Origin: an uncultured Dysgonomonas sp. | GTDB lineage: Bacteria > Bacteroidota > Bacteroidia > Bacteroidales > Dysgonomonadaceae | Assembly (NCBI RefSeq): GCF_934668725.1 | Contig: NZ_CAKUOF010000008.1 | Location: forward strand, 62,001-126,000 | DNA length: 64,000 bases | Reading direction: 5' to 3' | Shown here: positions 7,289 through 14,763 of the stretch, one piece after another | Position numbering within the stretch: the stretch's first letter is position 1 | How the letters are laid out: every line of letters begins with the position of its first letter | Translations under genes and position numbers: made by a program | Notes under the pieces: model-generated | The model's database searches: none | The model's input: the letters and a program-made list of their open reading frames with translations, nothing else | What the model was told of the DNA's origin: nothing

Positions 7289-9070
7289 TTAGTTGATAAA
7301 CGCAAGCACTTGATTTTTTTGAACTTTTGCACCTTGTTTTGTTTCGATTTGAACAATCTTACCTGATTTCAAAGCTTTTACTTCTTCAATGCCATAATAA
7401 GCTTGGATGAAGGCAATTATATCGCCTTCTTTTACCGAAGTCCCTACTACCGGAGCAGTAGATTCGTCAGCCAAATCGATTTGCCAGATTACCTGACCCG
7501 ACACAGGAGCTTGTACAGGTTGAGCATCAGGATATTTTTCTGTTACTTTCTCTATATCAAAATTGGGTATTTCAACTATAGGGCGGGTAACGATAATTGG
7601 AGCTCCGGCAGCAGCTTTCGCTTTTTCCAAATCTGCATTGAAACGCTCTTTAGCCAATCCCGATTTGTAATCACGGTATTGACGGTCGTGCATTGCCAAC
7701 TCAAATAACTCTTCATCATCCTGACCATACTCCCATCCGTTTTCGTCCATTTCTTTACGATATGCATCAAGAGCATCCGGATATTCTTCTTGAGGATTTC
7801 CTGTATAGAATTCAAGATTCTTAGATTTAGCCAGTTCGATAATTTCGTCATCCAATTTACCTGGAAGCGTACCTGTTCTACCTAGAATCATATTCCAGCT
7901 ATCTTTATCGATATTTGAGAAACGAGGCTGTCCTTGTGCCATAGAGAAGATATTCATAAGAGCAATATTCTTCACATATTGGCTGAAAGGTGTTACCAAA
8001 GGAGGATAACCCAATTTAGGCCATATATAAGCAACTTCATCAAATAATTGAACTACCAGATCATTCAGTGTAACTTCGGCTTTACCATTGTTGCGAAGTG
8101 CCATATTGATAGCCGAGTGCATACCTTTAAGGTCAGCCATCATCGATCCCATCATTCCTCCCGGAAGACCGCAACCGACAAGCAACGAAGTCATTATTTT
8201 ATTAGATGGATCAATAAAATATCCTAAGAAATCGTCAATGAAAGATTGTGTCAAAGCACGAGCCTCCATGTACGCTTTCATATTGATGTCAGGCACAGAA
8301 AATCCTGCATCTTTCAACATAGCTTGCAATGTAATAATATCAGGGTGTACCATTCCCCAAGACAGAGGTTCGATAGCTGCATCTAAGTAATCGGCACCTG
8401 CACGTGCAACTTCTAACATCGAAGCTACAGAAAAACCGGGTCCTGTATGACCATGATACTCAATAGGAATATTAGGGTGTCTGTCTTTTAGGGCTTTTGT
8501 CAATTTACCTAGAAAAGCAGGACGACCTACACCGGCCATATCTTTCAAGCAAAATTCATCAGCACCAAAATCGACTAATTTATCTGCAAAATTTACATAA
8601 TAATCAACTGTATGGATTGGCGAATGAGTGATACAAAGTGCAGTCTGAGAAATCATACCTGCTTCTTTGGCATACTTAACCGACAATTCAAGATTTCGAG
8701 GATCATTCAATCCATCAAAAGAACGGGATATATTAGTTCCTTGTGCACATTTCACTTTAAACATCAAACGACGCACATCTTTTGGCACAGGGTTCATACG
8801 TAAACCGTTCAAACCGCGTTCTAGCATATGAGTCTGAATACCTACTGCATTGAAAGGAGCAGTCCATTCGCGAACAGCCTTATTGGGATTTTCGCCATAA
8901 AGAAGATTTACCTGTTCAAAAGCGCCACCATTTGTCTCTACACGAGCAAAACAGCCCATATCAATAATAACCGGTGCGATTTGTGTTAACTGATCTACAC
9001 GTGGCTGGTATTTTCCGGACGACTGCCACATGTCACGATAAACGAGACTAAATTTGATTTCTCTTCCCAT
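7289..9070 (-). CDS. OadA/PycB-like carboxyltransferase, degenerate biotinyl domain
   Basis: 593 residues. The first 300 form the carboxyltransferase barrel of oxaloacetate decarboxylase alpha and pyruvate carboxylase B: metal Asp in YRDMWQS (near residue 13), GGAFE, the carbamylated-Lys motif KDMAG and an HGH metal pair. A conserved PYC_OADA middle domain follows, and the last 75 residues have the biotinyl fold. There the canonical EAMKM is replaced by QAYYG, while flanking residues align one to one (IEEVKALKSGKI), so Tyr559 occupies the biotin Lys position. The protein may therefore use a separate biotin carrier or not be biotin-dependent. Family reactions transfer CO2 to or from pyruvate/oxaloacetate. 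A clear promoter precedes it; no partner subunits are in the window. Confidence 0.8.
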   Translation of the reverse strand: MGREIKFSLVYRDMWQSSGKYQPRVDQLTQIAPVIIDMGCFARVETNGGAFEQVNLLYGENPNKAVREWTAPFNAVGIQTHMLERGLNGLRMNPVPKDVRRLMFKVKCAQGTNISRSFDGLNDPRNLELSVKYAKEAGMISQTALCITHSPIHTVDYYVNFADKLVDFGADEFCLKDMAGVGRPAFLGKLTKALKDRHPNIPIEYHGHTGPGFSVASMLEVARAGADYLDAAIEPLSWGMVHPDIITLQAMLKDAGFSVPDINMKAYMEARALTQSFIDDFLGYFIDPSNKIMTSLLVGCGLPGGMMGSMMADLKGMHSAINMALRNNGKAEVTLNDLVVQLFDEVAYIWPKLGYPPLVTPFSQYVKNIALMNIFSMAQGQPRFSNIDKDSWNMILGRTGTLPGKLDDEIIELAKSKNLEFYTGNPQEEYPDALDAYRKEMDENGWEYGQDDEELFELAMHDRQYRDYKSGLAKERFNADLEKAKAAAGAPIIVTRPIVEIPNFDIEKVTEKYPDAQPVQAPVSGQVIWQIDLADESTAPVVGTSVKEGDIIAFIQAYYGIEEVKALKSGKIVQIETKQGAKVQKNQVLAFIN

Positions 9071-9089
9071 AGTGTTTTTATGTAATGTT

Positions 9090-9118
9090 CAAAGATAAAA
9101 TTGGATCTTGGAAACCAA
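9090..9118 (-). promoter_or_regulatory. Promoter of carboxyltransferase gene
   Basis: On the minus strand TTG (9118-9116), an 18-base spacer, then TATCTTTG (9097-9090), an exact fit to the Bacteroidetes TTG / TAnnTTTG promoter. Transcription would start about 7 bases on, leaving a leader of about 15 bases before the ATG at 9070. Confidence 0.7.
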
Positions 9119-9122
9119 TTTT
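9097..9122. promoter_or_regulatory. Palindrome inside carboxyltransferase promoter
   Basis: AAAATTGG at 9097-9104 and CCAATTTT at 9115-9122 form an 8-10-8 inverted repeat spanning the spacer between the -33 and -7 elements, where a repressor dimer could bind. No regulator can be named. Confidence 0.4.
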
Positions 9123-9662
9123 AATCTTAAAATTATAGTGAATTCTATTGCAATACTAAACCTTCGTTAAGGTTATACAAATTTAGAGTTTTCATTTCAA
9201 TTAAGACGAAAAAATAAGATATTAAAATTATCAATTTGACATAAAAAGTAATGATAATTATTAAAACTGCACTCTTACTTCAAAAGTGTGCAATAAAATA
9301 AGTTAGGCTACCATCAAACTGTAATTTTCTTTTGAAAAAGCTGCTTTATATATTTGTCAAACCCAATTCATAATATCCATTTTTCACTATGTATATCTGA
9401 CACTTTTTAAATAAACTTTCGCAACTTATATTATTATGTAAACCGATTCTATTTGAATATGGGGGTAAAAAAAATAAAAATCATTTTTAAACAGAACATT
9501 TATTATCTACATAATTCTTTATCTTACAACAACTTGACAAGTACAGATTCATTTTTCCGCTTTTTTTTCTATTTTTTCTCCCATACCTATTATGGAATTC
9601 CAATCCTATTTTACTCTATAATGTAGACAAACGAATTATAAACAATTTTAATTCTTACCGTC

Positions 9663-10304
9663 ATGGCTGAAATGAATACTAGCTCCAATAATGGAGATAA
9701 AAAGAAGAAAGGGAAACCTACAAAAATGAATCTTCGTGTTGATTTCACCCCCATGGTGGATATGAACATGCTGTTGATAACGTTTTTCATGCTATGCACG
9801 ACACTCTCAGCACCTCAGGTGATGGATATAGTGATGCCGGCAAAAGCAACGGATACTGCAGAACCACCGGTAGTATCAGATAAAACAACTGTTACATTGC
9901 TCTTGAGTGAGAATGATCAGGTCTTTTATTATTGGGGAATACCTGAATATCAAAATCCGAACTCTCTACAAAAGACAGATTTAGGAGTAGATGGGCTTAG
10001 AAATGTTCTTTTAGAAAGAAATGGTATTTTAGCTCAACAAGTTAAGGATTTGAAACAAAAAAGATATAAAAAAGAGATTTCTGAAGAACAGTTTAAAAGT
10101 GAACTATCTGAACTTAAGAAATCGAAAGAAAGCATAACCGTTATAGTAAAACCAACAAATAGTTCTACATATAACAATTTGGTAAAAACTCTGGATGAAA
10201 TGCAAATATGCAGCGTTGGTAAATACGCCATCGTAGATCCCGAAGCAGGAGACAATTATTTAATTGAAAATTACAACAACTTTAGCTTAGCACAAGCGAG
10301 ATAA
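9663..10304 (+). CDS. ExbD/TolR-family biopolymer transport protein
   Basis: 213 residues. A charged, Lys-rich N terminus precedes one membrane segment with the ExbD motif (VDFTPMVDMNMLLITFFML); Asp33 is the proton-path Asp. The periplasmic part, longer than in E. coli ExbD (141 residues), contains a charged coiled-coil insert around residues 115-155. ExbD works with ExbB and TonB to energise outer-membrane transport, or with gliding/T9SS motors. Here no exbB, tonB or second exbD is adjacent, so partners must be encoded elsewhere. Followed by a good terminator. Confidence 0.85.
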   Translation: MAEMNTSSNNGDKKKKGKPTKMNLRVDFTPMVDMNMLLITFFMLCTTLSAPQVMDIVMPAKATDTAEPPVVSDKTTVTLLLSENDQVFYYWGIPEYQNPNSLQKTDLGVDGLRNVLLERNGILAQQVKDLKQKRYKKEISEEQFKSELSELKKSKESITVIVKPTNSSTYNNLVKTLDEMQICSVGKYAIVDPEAGDNYLIENYNNFSLAQAR

Positions 10305-10338
10305 ATATCAAACAACCCTCTTTTATTACTACTTTTGA

Positions 10339-10390
10339 ATGAAATGCCGTAAAACAGAAACTACGCTGATTTACGGCTTTCATCTTTTTT
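10339..10390 (+). terminator. Terminator after exbD-like gene
   Basis: ATGAAA-GCCGTAAA on the left pairs with TTTACGGC-TTTCAT on the right (one bulged T), followed by CTTTTTT. Confidence 0.75.
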
Positions 10391-10463
10391 ATAGTCAACA
10401 CTTAGGCGGATTTTGGGATTTTACACCTTCAGATTAATTAGCATCAACAACAAGTCAGAGACC

Positions 10464-11054
10464 TTACTTATCACGCCAGCTAAATGTATCTATCATTTCC
10501 TGAATATCTTTCATCACAAACTCAGTAATAGGTGCAACCGAATCCGAATTGACTTTATCTGCATAATAGAAGGATCCTCTAAAAAAATGGCTCACACTGT
10601 CAGTTAAAAAAAATTGAATCGGGGTGGCAACATTTCCTTCTATAGAATATACAGTCCCCGATACTCTGCTATCTGCATTCGAGTATGTCTGCTGAATTAT
10701 TCCGTCTGCTTTTACAGAGTGACTAAAAGCCAGTCTGTAACTATCGTCCAGCACTTTGGGTAAAGTCAACCTTGAGATAGGTAAATAAGTACAGTAAACC
10801 ATGGCGTTATAGTCCGGATAAATGATATTGAACCATATCTCATTTTTTTCTTTAGACTCAAGAGTATCTATATGTACCTGATCCGAATATTTAAATGAAA
10901 ATTTAGGAAAATTATACTCAATCGTTCCATGTTCTACTTTATCAATGCGATTATAGCCTTTCGGCTTGGGGGTGTACTCGTGACAAGCCGAAGTGAATAG
11001 AAGAATCAATAATAATACGATAATATTTATTGCTTGACTCAATTTGATTACCAT
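10464..11054 (-). CDS. gldD: Gliding motility lipoprotein GldD
   Basis: 196 residues. Signal peptide with lipobox TSAC, lipid-bearing Cys24. Right after it comes the GldD hallmark Y-x-P-K-P-x-G-Y-x-R-I (residues 27-37). GldD is a lipoprotein needed for gliding and type 9 secretion in Flavobacterium and is widespread in Bacteroidetes. It follows ssb, matching the conserved mutY-ssb-gldE-gldD neighbourhood, but gldE is missing here. A terminator lies between ssb and gldD, so it probably has its own promoter. Confidence 0.85.
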   Translation of the reverse strand: MVIKLSQAINIIVLLLILLFTSACHEYTPKPKGYNRIDKVEHGTIEYNFPKFSFKYSDQVHIDTLESKEKNEIWFNIIYPDYNAMVYCTYLPISRLTLPKVLDDSYRLAFSHSVKADGIIQQTYSNADSRVSGTVYSIEGNVATPIQFFLTDSVSHFFRGSFYYADKVNSDSVAPITEFVMKDIQEMIDTFSWRDK

Positions 11055-11091
11055 GATAAATAACTTATTAAATGACAGGAATCTTTAGTAC

Positions 11092-11131
11092 AAAAAAAAT
11101 GCAGACATCTTAATATAGATCTGCACTTTTT
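11092..11131 (-). terminator. Terminator after ssb
   Basis: On the minus strand AAAAAGTGCAGA pairs with TCTGCATTTTTT (one G.T pair) and runs into a T tract. It separates ssb from gldD. Confidence 0.75.
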
Positions 11132-11155
11132 CATTATATTTTTTTGAGATAAAAA

Positions 11156-11617
11156 TTAGAACGGTAAGTCATCCGCTTCATCTTCCATAGAAGGCGAATT
11201 TGTCATCTGAGATTGTGATGATGTCGAAGTTGCTTGCTGTTGTCCATATCCTCCGCTAGTATTACCTTCTGCCTGAAAATCGCCCTTCCGACCGAGTAGC
11301 TCCAGATTATCAGCATAAATTTCTACAACATATCTTTTTATTCCATTTTGATCATCATAGGAGCGTGTACGGATTTTTCCTTCAACAAACAATTGTGTAC
11401 CTTTTTTTACAAATTGCTCGGCCACTTTTGCCAGACCTCTCCAGCAAACAATATTATGCCACTCGGTACGATCGGGAATCTGAGTACCGTTGGCTGCAGT
11501 ATATCCACGCTCCGTAGTTGCCAAAGGAAAATTCACAACTGCACTACCATTATCAAAATATCTGATATCGGGATCTTTCCCTACATTACCTATTAATATT
11601 ACTTTATTGACTGACAT
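11156..11617 (-). CDS. ssb: Single-stranded DNA-binding protein
   Basis: 153 residues. The N-terminal 105 residues form the OB fold (MSVNKVILIGNVGKDPDIRY..., with RTEWHNIVCW and GKIRTRSY strands). A Gly/Gln/Ser linker follows, and the acidic tip DDLPF at the end is the docking peptide for repair and replication partners. It binds single-stranded DNA as a tetramer. Located beside gldD as in other Bacteroidetes. Confidence 0.95.
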   Translation of the reverse strand: MSVNKVILIGNVGKDPDIRYFDNGSAVVNFPLATTERGYTAANGTQIPDRTEWHNIVCWRGLAKVAEQFVKKGTQLFVEGKIRTRSYDDQNGIKRYVVEIYADNLELLGRKGDFQAEGNTSGGYGQQQATSTSSQSQMTNSPSMEDEADDLPF

Positions 11618-11791
11618 CTCTGCTCGATTTTATATTAAGTTTTGCTAAATTACGATCTATATTTTGTACAAAACAAATATAATATTTTTTTATGTAAGCA
11701 TACTAATTAAGAATTCTAAAATACCTGCTAAAGCACTTCCACAGCAAAACAAACTGCAATATTAATCTATCAATAAACAGATTCAAGCTGT

Positions 11792-12310
11792 TCATTCTTC
11801 AATATCCTCCCACTTACTTATATGGATAATAGATATTCCTTTTTGAAAGAACAGAGAATTCGGATATGAGATTATTTCGCCTTCCTGAGTTCGCAGCAAT
11901 GTATGAAACGATAATATATCTTCTACAACTGCATCAACGGGCATATCTTTATCTAAAATGCGAATATAATCGCCCACTTTAAATGTCGATGTAAAAAATA
12001 TTATAATTCCGGCTGTTATATTACTCAATAATGACCATTGGGCAAACATAGCAACTCCTATTACAGCAAATATAGAAGATAGTGCAACTAACAGATTACG
12101 GGGATCAACACCCCATATAATGATAAAACAAATGGCAAACATTATATTAATCATAATATTAAATACTCTGACCACTTGTTTAGTACGTGCTTCTATTTTT
12201 TTACTGAATGTAGCATATTTTACAATCAACTTTCTTACTATATATTTTATAATAGGTATTGCAATTATCAATATAGCTGTTGCTATTATTTGTATAATAT
12301 ATCGTTCCAT
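11792..12310 (-). CDS. Small MscS-family mechanosensitive channel
   Basis: 172 residues from the ATG at 12310. The frame extends to a GTG at 12382 (24 more residues), so the start is uncertain; the ATG gives a normal membrane-first N terminus. Three hydrophobic segments are visible, then the MscS pore/beta-domain sequence (GVAMFAQWSLLSNITAGI, FKVGDYI). It stops just after the beta domain and so lacks the large C-terminal cage of E. coli MscS (286 residues). Likely an inner-membrane tension-gated channel that protects from osmotic downshock. Confidence 0.8.
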   Translation of the reverse strand: MERYIIQIIATAILIIAIPIIKYIVRKLIVKYATFSKKIEARTKQVVRVFNIMINIMFAICFIIIWGVDPRNLLVALSSIFAVIGVAMFAQWSLLSNITAGIIIFFTSTFKVGDYIRILDKDMPVDAVVEDILSFHTLLRTQEGEIISYPNSLFFQKGISIIHISKWEDIEE

Positions 12311-12399
12311 ATTTACTGTTTTAAGACTGCCGTATTTTTCGTTAGATAAAATATCATTAAAAATTGCCTCCAATAAAGACACTTATAAAAATACACTAA

Positions 12400-12432
12400 A
12401 ACTAAAAGGACGGATTCTTCAATCCATCCTTT
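12400..12432 (-). terminator. Terminator after ferritin gene
   Basis: On the minus strand AAAGGATGGATT (12432-12421) pairs with AATCCGTCCTTT (12416-12405), with one G.T pair and loop GAAG, and is followed by TAGTTTT. Confidence 0.75.
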
Positions 12433-12457
12433 CCTATAATTTTTAGAGTTTAATAAC

Positions 12458-12970
12458 TCAATCGTTACTTACTAACGGTGTATATTTTCTGCTTTTTAAC
12501 TCTCTATCCAGGGTATAGATACCAAAGCCATTGTCTTTAATCATCTCTAAGCTATCAACCAAATCTTGAGCTGTAGCCTCTTCTTCTACTTGCTCATCTA
12601 TAAACCATTGGAGCATAGATAATGTAGCATAATCTTTTTCCTCATTAGTCAGAGTAACAATGTTATCTATCATAGCCGTAACTTGCTTCTCATGAGCCAA
12701 AGCTGCCTTAAATGCATCTAAAGGAGTTGCCCAGCTGTGTGGAACTTCTTTTATAGGACTGATTACAGCTTGCCCTCCACGAGCTAGAATATAATCGAAA
12801 ATTTTGATAGCGTGATCCTTTTCTTCTAAACCTTGTACTTTAAACCAGTTTGCAAACCCGTTCTTACCTTCTTTGGCAAAATGAGCCGACATAGACAAAT
12901 ATAGATATCCTGACCAAAACTCTGCATTAATCTGCTTATTCAAAGCATCTTCAACTTTCTTACTTATCAT
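12458..12970 (-). CDS. ftnA: Bacterial non-haem ferritin
   Basis: 170 residues, a four-helix ferritin. Ferroxidase ligands are visible in the expected spacing: Glu17/18 in NAEFWSGYLYLSM, the EEKDHA motif near residue 50, and EKQV plus DEQVEEE further on. It oxidises Fe(II) and stores iron as a mineral in the cytoplasm. Single gene with an own promoter candidate (13031-13038) and terminator. No Fur-like palindrome was seen upstream. Confidence 0.95.
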   Translation of the reverse strand: MISKKVEDALNKQINAEFWSGYLYLSMSAHFAKEGKNGFANWFKVQGLEEKDHAIKIFDYILARGGQAVISPIKEVPHSWATPLDAFKAALAHEKQVTAMIDNIVTLTNEEKDYATLSMLQWFIDEQVEEEATAQDLVDSLEMIKDNGFGIYTLDRELKSRKYTPLVSND

Positions 12971-13030
12971 AATAACTTTATTTTATAGTTAATAATAAAA
13001 AATATAAACTTAATTGACTTGTGACTATTA

Positions 13031-13038
13031 CAAAGATA
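13031..13038 (-). promoter_or_regulatory. Candidate -7 element of ferritin promoter
   Basis: Minus-strand TATCTTTG, exact match to TAnnTTTG, about 60 bases before the ferritin ATG. No good -33 TTG at the expected distance. Confidence 0.4.
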
Positions 13039-13106
13039 AACTTTTTACATAGACCTGACTTGCTTCAAATCTCTTTTAATTGGTAATCCTACATAAAAAA
13101 AATCTA

Positions 13107-13859
13107 TTACCAGCCGCGTCCTGCACCGCCTCCGCCAAAGCTACCTCCGCCTCCTCCGCCAAAGCCTCCACCACCGGAACGCCCTCCAAAGCCTCCAAAG
13201 CCACCTCCAATTATCGGAGGAAAAAAACCTCCACCTCTAGATCTGTTTCCTTTATTATTTTTATTTGCCTTACTTATAAAGTAAATAAATAGCAAAACCA
13301 AGATTATACTGATGATGATATCTCCGGTTGTTAACTCATCTGCTTCCTCATCCGGCTGAAACTGCCCAGACAGATAGCCGATCATAGCTTCAATTGCATT
13401 TTTTGTCCCGGTATAATAATCATTCTGCTTAAAATAAGGCAGCATATAATTATCAATAATACGCCCTACCCTTGCATCATTTAATTTTTCCTCCAATCCA
13501 TATCCTGTAGCAATAAATACTTGTCCCCTACTATTTCCCACTTTGGGTTTAATAAGTATTATCGCCCCATTATTCTTTCCTTTTTGACCTACGCCCCACT
13601 TTTCCCCTAAACGAAATGCATAATCGGAAACATCATATCCGTCCAAATCTTTTACTGTTACAACATATATCTGAGTAGATGTAGTATCATTGTATGCCAG
13701 CAACATCTGCTCCAGATTATCACGATCTGCGTTATTGAAAATACCCGCAAAATCATTTACAAGTCGTGGAGGAGACATTGGATCGGGTAAGTTCTGAGCA
13801 TTGACAAAACCACCAAAGAATACTAATAATAACAGAAAGTATTTATTAAACGAGTTCAT
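13107..13859 (-). CDS. TPM-domain protein with Gly-rich tail (YgcG-like)
   Basis: 250 residues: signal peptide (1-21, cut after VNA), TPM domain (about 25-165, with VNDFAGIFN and a GYGLEEKLNDARVGRIID block), one membrane segment around 180-197, and a C-terminal tail made almost only of Gly, Phe and Arg (GGGFGG repeats) ending in GRGW. TPM proteins were linked to photosystem repair in plants and often accompany LemA in bacteria; the exact role is unknown. The lemA gene lies 200 bases upstream on the same strand. Confidence 0.85.
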   Translation of the reverse strand: MNSFNKYFLLLLVFFGGFVNAQNLPDPMSPPRLVNDFAGIFNNADRDNLEQMLLAYNDTTSTQIYVVTVKDLDGYDVSDYAFRLGEKWGVGQKGKNNGAIILIKPKVGNSRGQVFIATGYGLEEKLNDARVGRIIDNYMLPYFKQNDYYTGTKNAIEAMIGYLSGQFQPDEEADELTTGDIIISIILVLLFIYFISKANKNNKGNRSRGGGFFPPIIGGGFGGFGGRSGGGGFGGGGGGSFGGGGAGRGW

Positions 13860-14004
13860 ATAATGATGTATTTTAGATCAATTTTTCAATTAAATAATTC
13901 CTCAAATCTAAGTTATCCTTTATTATAGCAATTAATTACTTTACCTACAATACCTCGAGAAATGAGATGAGAAATTGTCAAATATAATATTAATAAACAA
14001 ACAA

Positions 14005-14036
14005 GTTCGATATAAGTTATATATACCGAACCCATT
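14005..14036 (-). terminator. Probable terminator after lemA
   Basis: Minus-strand GTTCGGTATAT pairs imperfectly with ATATCGAAC and is followed by TTGTTTGTTTATT. It lies between lemA and the TPM gene, which suggests partial or full separation. Confidence 0.5.
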
Positions 14037-14060
14037 CACATAATTTATTATACTATTAAA

Positions 14061-14642
14061 CTAAAACTGAACCTTAGGAGCTGTTTGGCTTCCGGCTTCG
14101 GCTTCAAAATATCCCTTTTGGCTAAAACCAAACCATCCTGCCCATATTGTTTGTGGAAACTTCCTAATATATTGATTATAGTCTTTAACAACCTCATTAT
14201 ATTTGTTACGCTCTACTGCAATCCGGTTTTCTGTACCGGCCAATTCATCTTGCAATGCCAAAAAGTTTTGATTTGCTTTTAGGTCCGGATATTGCTCCTG
14301 CACCATCAACAATTTTCCTAAAGCTGCACTCAATTGTCCTTGGGCCTCTTGGTACTTTTTAATATTTTCCTCAGATAAATCATCTGCACTCACAGTTATC
14401 TGCGTTGCTTTGGCTCTTGCATTAACAACTTCGGTTAATGTCTGCTCCTCATGTGTAGCATAACCTTTTACAGTAGCCACAAGATTGGGTATAAGATCGG
14501 CACGACGTTGATAAGCATTTTGTACTTGTCCCCATTGGGAGGAGGTAGCCTCTTGCTTCTCGACCATCGTATTATACGAGCAACTAGAAAGAAACACACT
14601 TGCAAGAATTGCAATCAAAAAAGTAAACTTTACAGTCTTCAT
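14061..14642 (-). CDS. lemA: LemA-family lipoprotein
   Basis: 193 residues. Signal peptide with lipobox LSSC (Cys21), then the LemA signature: Y-N-x-M-V, QVQNAYQRRADLIPNLVATVKGY and the long three-helix bundle ending in IWAGWFGFSQKGYFEAEAG. LemA proteins are membrane-anchored helical proteins of unknown function. The first helix here is replaced by a lipid anchor. Paired with the TPM protein downstream, as in many genomes. Confidence 0.9.
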   Translation of the reverse strand: MKTVKFTFLIAILASVFLSSCSYNTMVEKQEATSSQWGQVQNAYQRRADLIPNLVATVKGYATHEEQTLTEVVNARAKATQITVSADDLSEENIKKYQEAQGQLSAALGKLLMVQEQYPDLKANQNFLALQDELAGTENRIAVERNKYNEVVKDYNQYIRKFPQTIWAGWFGFSQKGYFEAEAGSQTAPKVQF

Positions 14643-14741
14643 AGATACATTTTTTTTAACTCTTATAACTAGTAAACACTAAAGAGAGTAAGTTGTTTAA
14701 TTTAATCAAATATATTTTTACGAAAAATATTTAAACAAAAA

Positions 14742-14760
14742 AACCGAGACTAGCTCGGTT
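14742..14760 (-). terminator. Terminator after dnaA
   Basis: Minus-strand AACCGAG, loop CTAGT, CTCGGTT followed by five further T: a compact GC stem with a U run, three bases after the dnaA stop. Confidence 0.85.
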
Positions 14761-14763
14761 AGA

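Larger units (their letters stand above)
9071..9662. other. Divergent intergenic region, carboxyltransferase / exbD
   Basis: 592 bases with no supported gene. The left end holds the minus-strand promoter and palindrome at 9090-9122. The rest is strongly A/T-rich with long T runs near 9470 and 9560; no clear plus-strand promoter, hairpin or RNA gene was seen. Confidence 0.5.

Noticed and set aside
7376..7376. Lys565 of the carboxyltransferase as biotin site
   Set aside because: It aligns with the Lys of the IKAPV segment, six residues after the biotin lysine position, and not with EAMKM itself.
13107..13292. Tandem GGN/CCN repeats read as a CRISPR-like array
   Set aside because: They encode the Gly-rich tail of the TPM protein in frame, with no spacers.
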